Below, piece after piece: positions 51,491 through 57,010 of a stretch of DNA of 57,010 bases. Under the pieces are notes generated by a model. It saw only the letters and a program-made list of their open reading frames with translations, made no database searches and was not told the DNA's origin. The stretch is from Akkermansia sp. Lineage in GTDB: Bacteria; Verrucomicrobiota; Verrucomicrobiia; Verrucomicrobiales; Akkermansiaceae. Positions within the stretch are counted from its first letter, which is position 1; the number at the start of each line of letters is the position of its first letter. Location of the stretch: NCBI GenBank assembly GCA_017546445.1, contig JAFYWX010000035.1:1-57010 (forward strand), read 5' to 3'. Made by a program: the position numbers and the translations under genes.

Positions 51491-53344
51491 ATGGAAGCCG
51501 AATACACAGAGGACGACATTCAAACATTAGACTGGCGCGAACACATTCGTCTGCGCCCGGGTATGTACATTGGCAAGCTGGGCGACGGCAGCATGTCCGA
51601 CGACGGCCTGTACGTGCTGCTCAAGGAAGTGATAGACAACTCGATTGACGAGTTCGTAATGGGTGTCGGCAAGAAAATCATGGTCAGCATCAACAAGGAA
51701 GGCCTGTGCGAGGTGCGCGACTTCGGCCGTGGTATCCCGCTGGGCAAGCTTTACGAATGCGCCGCTAAAATCAACACCGGTGGCAAGTACGATGGCGAGG
51801 CCTTCAAGAAATCCGTGGGTCTGAACGGCGTGGGTATCAAAGCCGTGAACGCCCTTTCCGAAACCTTCGAAATTCAGGCCTACCGCGAGGGGCAGACCCG
51901 CCGCATCCAGTTCCGCGCCGGCGAGATGATTGAGGGCACCGATATCACCGAAGCCACCGACCAGCCGGACGGCACCCGCGTGGCCTTCATGGTAGACCGC
52001 ACCATCTTTGCCGCAGATGCCGCCTACAACATGCAGTTTGTGGAGCGCATGTGCCGCTACTACTGCTACCTGAACACCGGCCTCACCATCAATCTGAACG
52101 GCCGTAACATCTCCTCCAAAAATGGTCTGCTTGACCTGTTGAAGGAGGAGATGAAGGAAGAACCCATCTACGCCCCCATCCATATCTCCGGCCCGGATAT
52201 CGAAATTGCCATCACCCACGGCGATGACTACGGTGAGGAGTACTACTCCTTCGTGAACGGCCAGCACACCACCATGGGTGGCACCCACCAGGCTGCCTTC
52301 CGCGAAGCCATCGTCAAAACCCTGCAGGGCTACTTCAAGAAGAGCTACGAAGGCTCCGATATCCGCAACGGCATCCAGGCGGCCATCAGTCTCAAGGTCA
52401 TTGAGCCCGTGTTCGAATCCCAGACCAAGACCAAGCTGGGCAGCAACACCATGGGCCCCGGCAAGGAAACCATCCGCACCTTTGTGCTCAACTTCCTCTC
52501 CCGCGAGCTGGATAACTACCTGCACCGCCACCCCGAAATCGGCGAGGCGATGGAGGAGAAAATCAAAGAGAGCGAGAAGACCCGTAAGGAAGTGGCCGGC
52601 GTGACCGGCAAAGTGGCCAAGGAACGCGCCAAGAAGGCCAAGATTCACACCCGCAAACTACGCGACTGCCGCGTGCACTACGACACCAAGCACAAACGAG
52701 CCAAGGACACCATGCTGTTCATCACCGAGGGTGACTCCGCCTCCGGTTCCATCACCACGGCACGCGATGCCGAGACCCAGGCCGTATTCTCCCTGCGCGG
52801 CAAGCCGGCAAACAGTTTCGGCATGAACCGCGCCGCCCTCTTCGAGGAAAAGCGAAACGAGGAGCTGGACTTCCTGCACCTTGCGCTCAACATTGACCGC
52901 AGCATGGAGGACCTGCGCTACAACAAGGTCATCATCGCCACTGATGCTGATGTGGACGGCATGCACATCCGCCTGCTGCTGCTCACCTTCTTCATCCAGT
53001 ACTTCCCGGATCTCATCCGAGAGGGGCACCTCTTCATTCTGCAGACGCCGCTCTTCCGCGTGCGCAATAAGCAGAAGACCATTTACTGCTACTCTGAAGC
53101 CGAGCGCGACCGCGCCGTGAAGCAGCTGGGCCGCATCCCGGAAATCACCCGATTCAAGGGTCTGGGTGAAATTTCCCCTGCCGAATTCAAAGGCTTCATC
53201 GGCGAGGATATCCGGCTGGAGGAAGTAACTCTTGAAAACGCCCACAACCTCAAGGAGATTCTGCGTTTCTACATGGGTGATAACACCGATGACCGCCGCC
53301 AGTACATTGTAGACAACCTCCGCATTGAAGAAGATTTAGCCTGA
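51491..53344 (+). CDS. parE: DNA topoisomerase IV subunit B (ParE-type; GyrB paralogue)
   Basis: 617 residues from ATG 51491, preferred because a promoter-like TTGCTT-17-TATGTA (51448-51476) precedes it and because the conserved N-terminus ([18 protein letters not shown]) begins shortly after; ATG 51458 lies between these boxes. The GHKL ATPase domain has [16 protein letters not shown] and [15 protein letters not shown]. The TOPRIM domain has TEGDSASGS and the metal ligands in DADVDGMHI. It decatenates chromosomes with a ParC subunit, not seen here. The last 175 bases are duplicated downstream at 54480-54653. ParE versus GyrB is judged by length and the short TOPRIM insert, so it is less certain. 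Confidence 0.9.
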   Translation: MEAEYTEDDIQTLDWREHIRLRPGMYIGKLGDGSMSDDGLYVLLKEVIDNSIDEFVMGVGKKIMVSINKEGLCEVRDFGRGIPLGKLYECAAKINTGGKYDGEAFKKSVGLNGVGIKAVNALSETFEIQAYREGQTRRIQFRAGEMIEGTDITEATDQPDGTRVAFMVDRTIFAADAAYNMQFVERMCRYYCYLNTGLTINLNGRNISSKNGLLDLLKEEMKEEPIYAPIHISGPDIEIAITHGDDYGEEYYSFVNGQHTTMGGTHQAAFREAIVKTLQGYFKKSYEGSDIRNGIQAAISLKVIEPVFESQTKTKLGSNTMGPGKETIRTFVLNFLSRELDNYLHRHPEIGEAMEEKIKESEKTRKEVAGVTGKVAKERAKKAKIHTRKLRDCRVHYDTKHKRAKDTMLFITEGDSASGSITTARDAETQAVFSLRGKPANSFGMNRAALFEEKRNEELDFLHLALNIDRSMEDLRYNKVIIATDADVDGMHIRLLLLTFFIQYFPDLIREGHLFILQTPLFRVRNKQKTIYCYSEAERDRAVKQLGRIPEITRFKGLGEISPAEFKGFIGEDIRLEEVTLENAHNLKEILRFYMGDNTDDRRQYIVDNLRIEEDLA

Positions 53345-53353
53345 TACGCCCCC

Positions 53354-54478
53354 ATGAAAATTAACAGATTCATTCTTACCCTTGCCACTGCCGCCATTCT
53401 GCCCGTCCAGGCAGAGTGGGAACCCCGCGGACTCTGCCACGTATGGACCGGCGGAGGCGCCCCGGAAGCACCGGAGGATATGCTCACCGGTGTCATCTAT
53501 GACTACAACCGCAACCCGAAAGGCGAATTCTTCACCTATTCCGGCGTATACAGCAGTGAAAACACAACACCCAGACTTGGTAAAAGCCTGAAGGAAGTCC
53601 AGAAAATCCGCCACACGGGCGCTAAAAACCCTACCAACAGCCCGGATGTGCACGGCCAGTGCGCTCAGGTATTGAAGCTGCTCATGCAGGGGAAGAAAGC
53701 CATTCTGAGCAAGGTATACAAATACCCGTATCATGTGGCCGCCCCCCACATCTATATGGCTCCGACCAAAACCTCTGACCCTGTGAACATTCTGAAGGGA
53801 AAGAAAGGCGGAGATTCCGATTTCATTGCTGATACGAACACGCAGAGCACCAAGGCAACCTCCCATAAGGACCACGCCTCGTGGATTGGTGTTTTCAGGG
53901 GCACTGTCGTAGCCCCGAAGAGCATGAAATTCCGTTTCTGCGGAGCCGCAGATGACTCCATCATCGTGAATTTCAACAATGATATGGTGCTTGAAACCGG
54001 CTATGTTCACCCGGAAATCTACAAGGGTAACGGCATCAAGGACCCGGGCTGCGACTGGGAGCCGGAAGTCATCCTCAATTACCAGAAGAACCTGGCCGCC
54101 GGCAAAATTCCTGGCAGAAAGGGGTACGAGGTCATTGCGCTCCGCAGCACACCGTACACCAACAAACGCTTCAACGGCATCACCTGCGGCGCCCCCATCA
54201 CTGTGGAAGAAGGGAAAGCCTATCCCATCGAAATCATCATCGCCAACAACGGAGGCACAGCCATGCACTACCTGCTCACCCAGGAACTGGGCACTGGCGG
54301 ACAGGCACCGCTTCAGTTGTTCCGCACCAGCGATGCACCCGTCACCCTACCATACGGCACACGGTCCACTTCCTCAGAATACGAAGCAGGCCCCTCCTAT
54401 GAGGAGGATTCGCCCATCTGGAAGGTGAAGGGCAGGAAAAGCAAAAAGGAGAAAACCAAATTCCGCAAAGTTAATTAA
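53354..54478 (+). CDS. Secreted PA14-like protein, copy 1
   Basis: 374 residues. Signal peptide (MKINRFILTLATAAILPVQA). The centre contains WIGVFRGTVVAPKSMKFRF followed by GAADDSIIVNFNNDMVLETG, the pattern of PA14-type carbohydrate- or protein-binding beta domains. The C-terminus is lysine-rich (KGRKSKKEKTKFRKVN). Cysteines occur in conserved spots in both copies (GLCHVW, GQCAQ, RFCGA, ITCGAP). It follows parE by 9 bases and may be read from the parE promoter, although a functional link is unlikely. Confidence 0.8.
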   Translation: MKINRFILTLATAAILPVQAEWEPRGLCHVWTGGGAPEAPEDMLTGVIYDYNRNPKGEFFTYSGVYSSENTTPRLGKSLKEVQKIRHTGAKNPTNSPDVHGQCAQVLKLLMQGKKAILSKVYKYPYHVAAPHIYMAPTKTSDPVNILKGKKGGDSDFIADTNTQSTKATSHKDHASWIGVFRGTVVAPKSMKFRFCGAADDSIIVNFNNDMVLETGYVHPEIYKGNGIKDPGCDWEPEVILNYQKNLAAGKIPGRKGYEVIALRSTPYTNKRFNGITCGAPITVEEGKAYPIEIIIANNGGTAMHYLLTQELGTGGQAPLQLFRTSDAPVTLPYGTRSTSSEYEAGPSYEEDSPIWKVKGRKSKKEKTKFRKVN

Positions 54479-54479
54479 A

Positions 54480-54653
54480 AAATTTCCCCTGCCGAATTCA
54501 AGGGCTTCATCAGCGAGGATATCCGACTGGAAGAAGTAACCCTTGAAAACGCCCACAATCTCAAGGAGATTCTGCGTTTCTACATGGGTGATAACACCGA
54601 TGACCGCCGCCAGTACATTGTGGACAATCTCCGCATTGAAGAAGATTTAGCCT
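54480..54653 (+). pseudogene. Duplicated 3' fragment of parE
   Basis: 174 bases nearly identical to the parE end at 53171-53344, including the stop codon. It encodes [19 protein letters not shown] and onward to IEEDLA but has no start or upstream domain. It marks the boundary of the tandem duplication that produced the second PA14-like gene. Base changes are mostly synonymous apart from Gly to Ser in FISED. Confidence 0.93.
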
Positions 54654-54666
54654 GATAAACACCACT

Positions 54667-55791
54667 ATGAAACTACACGCTCTTTTTCTCACTCTAGCCA
54701 CCGCCGCCATGCTACCTGCCCAGGCCGAGTGGGTAAACCGAGGTCTCTGCCATGTATGGACAGGTGGCGGCACACCCGAAACACCGGAGGATATGCTCAC
54801 CGGTGTCATCTATGACTACAATCGCGACCCGAAGGGTGAATATTTCACCTATTCCGGCATCTACAACAAAGAAAGCAATTCCGCCGCATTGGGAAGAAGT
54901 CTGAAGGATGCCCAGAAAATCCGCAACACAGGGGCCAAGAACCCGACCAACAGTCCCGATGTGCATGGCCAGTGTGCCCAGGTATTGAAAATGCTCATGC
55001 AGGGAAAAAACGCCATCCTGAACAAGCTGTACGTATACCCGTACCATGTGGCAGCCGCCCATATCTACATGGCCCCGGCCATAACCTCTGACCCATGCAA
55101 CATTCTGAGAGGTAAAAAGGGAGGCAATTCCGATTTCATTGCCGGTGCGAACACGCAGAGCACCAAGGCGGCCTCCCATAAAAACTACGCCTCGTGGATT
55201 GGCGTTTTCAGGGGCACAGTCGTGGCCCCGAAAAGCATGAAGTTCCGATTCTGCGGTGCCGCAGATGATTCCATCATCGTGATTTTCAACAATGAGATGG
55301 TGCTTGAAACCGGCTATCTTCACCCAGGAATCTACAAGGGGAACGGCATCAAGGACCCGGGCTGCAACCGGGATCCAAAAAGCATTATCAAATACCAGAA
55401 TGACCTGGCCGCCGGCAAGATTCCTGGCAGAAAGGGGTACGAAGTCATTGCGCTCCGCAGCACGCCATACACCAACAAAAGCTTCAACGGCATCACCTGC
55501 GGCGCACCCATCACTGTAGAAGAAGGGAAAGCCTATCCCATCGAAATCATCATCGCCAACGACAGCGGCCCGGCCAAGCACTACCTGCTCACCCAGGAAC
55601 TGGACACTGGCGGACAGGCACCGCTTCAGTTGTTCCGCACCAGCGATGCACCCGTCACCCTACCATACGGCACACGGTCCACTTCCTCAAAATACGAAGC
55701 CGGCCCCTCCTATGAGGAGGATTCGCCCATCTGGAAGGTGAAGGGCAGGAAAAGCAAAAAGGAGAAAACCAAATTCCGCAAGGTTAATTAA
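54667..55791 (+). CDS. Secreted PA14-like protein, copy 2
   Basis: 374 residues, paralogue of 53354-54478 at the same length. Signal peptide MKLHALFLTLATAAMLPAQA. Substitutions are frequent in the first 130 residues (for example the YSGIYNKESNSAALGRS loop) and scarce after about residue 300. The PA14-like core (FCGAADDSIIVIFNNEMVLE) and the Lys-rich tail are kept, so the gene is not decaying. A terminator follows at 55798. The ligand is unknown; secreted PA14 proteins often bind glycans. Confidence 0.8.
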   Translation: MKLHALFLTLATAAMLPAQAEWVNRGLCHVWTGGGTPETPEDMLTGVIYDYNRDPKGEYFTYSGIYNKESNSAALGRSLKDAQKIRNTGAKNPTNSPDVHGQCAQVLKMLMQGKNAILNKLYVYPYHVAAAHIYMAPAITSDPCNILRGKKGGNSDFIAGANTQSTKAASHKNYASWIGVFRGTVVAPKSMKFRFCGAADDSIIVIFNNEMVLETGYLHPGIYKGNGIKDPGCNRDPKSIIKYQNDLAAGKIPGRKGYEVIALRSTPYTNKSFNGITCGAPITVEEGKAYPIEIIIANDSGPAKHYLLTQELDTGGQAPLQLFRTSDAPVTLPYGTRSTSSKYEAGPSYEEDSPIWKVKGRKSKKEKTKFRKVN

Positions 55792-55797
55792 AAACTC

Positions 55798-55826
55798 AGC
55801 GGGCTTCCCTATACAGGAAGCCCGCT
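55798..55826. terminator. Terminator between convergent genes
   Basis: Perfect 11-base stem AGCGGGCTTCC/GGAAGCCCGCT, loop CTATACA, followed by CCTATTTT on the plus strand. Confidence 0.8.
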
Positions 55827-55866
55827 CCTATTTTCAAATGATACCCGGAGTGGGAGAGCTGACGGA

Positions 55867-56550
55867 TTATTTCCGGCCGCCGATGGTGAGCTCGCGCCAG
55901 CTGTTCAGCACTTCCGTCACAGCCGTGGCACCCACTACATTCTTAATCATATTGCCCTCCTTATCCACCACGCTGATAGCAGGGTAACCAGGCATGCCGC
56001 AACCGGGGAGGCCCTGGAACTGGGTGGCCTGCAGCTCGGCGAACATGATAGCGGGAGACTTGAGCTTCTTGGACTTCAGGTAGTTCTTACCCTCAGCCTC
56101 CGTCTTATCACCGCAGATGACAATGAGCTCCACCTTGCGGGTGCCCTTCATCTTCTTGTACTGCGCCTCAGCAACCGGCATGCACTGCTGGCAGTAGCCA
56201 CACCAGCTGGCAGAATACAGATAAATGTAATATTCAGCCTTCAGATTAGGCTTGGCATTGAACACCTTGAACTTACCCAGTGCCTCCACCACCTTGGGAA
56301 CGGACGGTTTTGCAGGAGCAGCCTTTTCTTCATCAGCGTCAACATCCTCCGTCTCAGCATCACCCTCTGCATCCTTTTTGGATTTCTTGTTCTTCTTATC
56401 CTTCTTGCTCTTCTTTTTCTTCTTCTTGGATTTTACAGTCTCTGATGCTTCCTCATCATCAAACTCATCCTGTGCCTGCACAGGAGATAAGGTGAGAAGG
56501 CAACCGAAGAGCAGAAGCCACAGCATGCAAAGGAATGAACGTAAACTCAT
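55867..56550 (-). CDS. Secreted thioredoxin-fold protein with Lys-rich linker
   Basis: 227 residues. Signal peptide (cleavage near PVQA-QDEF), then an extremely charged region of alternating Lys and Asp/Glu runs (about 28-80), then a thioredoxin-like domain (about 88-227) with the active-site motif WCGYC, preceded by the beta strand YYIYLYSAS and followed by QQCMP. The cis-Pro loop is GMPGYPAIS. It probably reduces or isomerises disulfides in the periplasm. The polyLys/Glu linker may hold it at the peptidoglycan or an anionic surface. The gene is convergent with the PA14-like copies. Confidence 0.85.
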   Translation of the reverse strand: MSLRSFLCMLWLLLFGCLLTLSPVQAQDEFDDEEASETVKSKKKKKKSKKDKKNKKSKKDAEGDAETEDVDADEEKAAPAKPSVPKVVEALGKFKVFNAKPNLKAEYYIYLYSASWCGYCQQCMPVAEAQYKKMKGTRKVELIVICGDKTEAEGKNYLKSKKLKSPAIMFAELQATQFQGLPGCGMPGYPAISVVDKEGNMIKNVVGATAVTEVLNSWRELTIGGRK

Positions 56551-57010
56551 GGCGGTATACTAGCAGAGTTACCACACCGTGTCAATGCCGGAAAAAAAGC
56601 CATAAACGCACGATTTACCAATGTACAATTGACTTTATCGGGCAGCAGGCTCGCGTCAGCGAGCGGAATTCAAAAGCCCGTGGAACGGGCGCCATATCAT
56701 TAGCGAGTGGTGCAGCGGCGTCAGCCGCGAAACCACTCGTTTTAGTGTAAAAAGTCATTAGAACCCGTGGAACGGGTGACAGAAAGCAAGTCCTGGGAAT
56801 TATGTTCGCTTGAGAATATAATCACATAATTATAAACGCTTTGTCATGAAAATGAGTTGTATGGGTGGTACCCCTTTCTGTCACCCGTTTCACGGGTTCC
56901 GATATTATTTTTACGCAATCGAGGGGTTACGCTCGCCCCGCTAAAGCGTGACGGCTCCACCCCTCGCTATTGGTATGTCGCCCGTTCCACGGGCTTCAGA
57001 ATTCCGCGAG
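56551..57010. repeat. Mirror-symmetric palindromic repeat element at right edge
   Basis: No gene is supported here. From 56650 to the edge six hairpins form an imperfect inverted array. Left arm: GCCCGTGGAACGGGC (56676-56690), CGAGTGGT...ACCACTCG (56704-56739) and ACCCGTGGAACGGGT (about 56763-56777). Then an AT-rich centre (about 56790-56870). Right arm in reverse order: ACCCGTTTCACGGGT (about 56883-56897), CGAGGGGT...ACCCCTCG (56920-56966) and GCCCGTTCCACGGGC (56980-56994). The ends CTCGCG...CGCGAG suggest the element closes at or just past the window. It looks like a miniature mobile or REP-type element. Confidence 0.75.

Larger units (their letters stand above)
53169..55794 (+). repeat. 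Tandem segmental duplication (~1.31 kb, two copies)
   Basis: Copy 1 is about 53169-54480 and copy 2 about 54481-55794. Each contains the last ~175 bases of parE followed by a PA14-like gene. The spacing of matching positions is about 1,313 bases. The 3' ends of the two secreted-protein genes are almost identical in DNA, while their 5' ends have clearly diverged. Confidence 0.92.

Overview
The window looks like a chromosome segment of a gut-type Verrucomicrobiota, probably close to Akkermansiaceae. This is inferred from gene content and style, not from a marker gene. It has moderately high GC, an ECF sigma factor translationally coupled to a Hanks-type kinase (a PVC-superphylum habit), a class Ia ribonucleotide reductase whose small subunit numbers like the chlamydial one, an OprB-like porin, a secreted GH20 hexosaminidase, many small lipoproteins and a giant repeat beta-helix protein. 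Housekeeping promoters read TTGNNN-16/17-TAnnnT, and several sit so close to the start codon that the mRNAs must be leaderless or nearly so.

Layout. 1-4391 (minus): 3'-truncated gene for a giant beta-helix repeat protein. 4797-4956: tRNA-Cys with promoter and terminator. 5126-8682: nrdA-nrdB. 8830-13338: iron-uptake operon feoA-feoB-small Cys-rich membrane protein-porin; the FeoB carries DUF805-like sequence inside its membrane domain. 13589-16592 (minus): five small exported proteins, two paralogous lipoproteins and three low-complexity proteins sharing a PGKP motif. 17304-22165 (minus): a tight five-gene operon, ECF sigma factor, Ser/Thr kinase, two membrane proteins of unknown function and a Sel1-repeat protein. 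22267-23939 (minus): gpsA and plsY for phospholipid synthesis. 24102-31756: an exported unknown, a large SNF2 helicase, an L,D-transpeptidase-like lipoprotein, an IdeS/Mac-like cysteine protease with all catalytic residues, and a Gfo/Idh/MocA oxidoreductase.

31820-40490: tRNA-Arg divergent from mfd, a YycJ-type metallo-hydrolase overlapping a three-haem cytochrome c peroxidase, two tandem VanX-like D-Ala-D-Ala dipeptidase lipoproteins, a small lipoprotein behind two perfect DnaA boxes, and an EamA transporter. 40549-44344: a Fur-family regulator next to sufC-sufB-sufD for Fe-S assembly. 44345-45120: a four-helix-bundle (S23-like) gene inside arrays of GAAGTTTC repeats. 45125-50607: GH20 hexosaminidase, an AT3-SGNH acyltransferase with Cys in place of the usual Ser, and proS. 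50649-55791: an M50 metalloprotease, a ParE/GyrB-type topoisomerase subunit, and two near-identical PA14-like secreted proteins made by a tandem duplication that also copied the tail of the topoisomerase gene. 55867-57010: a secreted thioredoxin-like protein and a mirror-symmetric palindromic repeat element at the right edge.

Themes linking the genes are iron and Fe-S supply (feo, fur-like, suf, haem peroxidase, iron-dependent RNR), envelope and peptidoglycan turnover (L,D-transpeptidase, VanX pair, porin, lipoproteins), and host-glycan or host-protein degradation (GH20, IdeS-like protease). Repeats are concentrated downstream of genes: a 63-bp double-hairpin element occurs twice identically and three times in degenerate form, always in 3' intergenic space.
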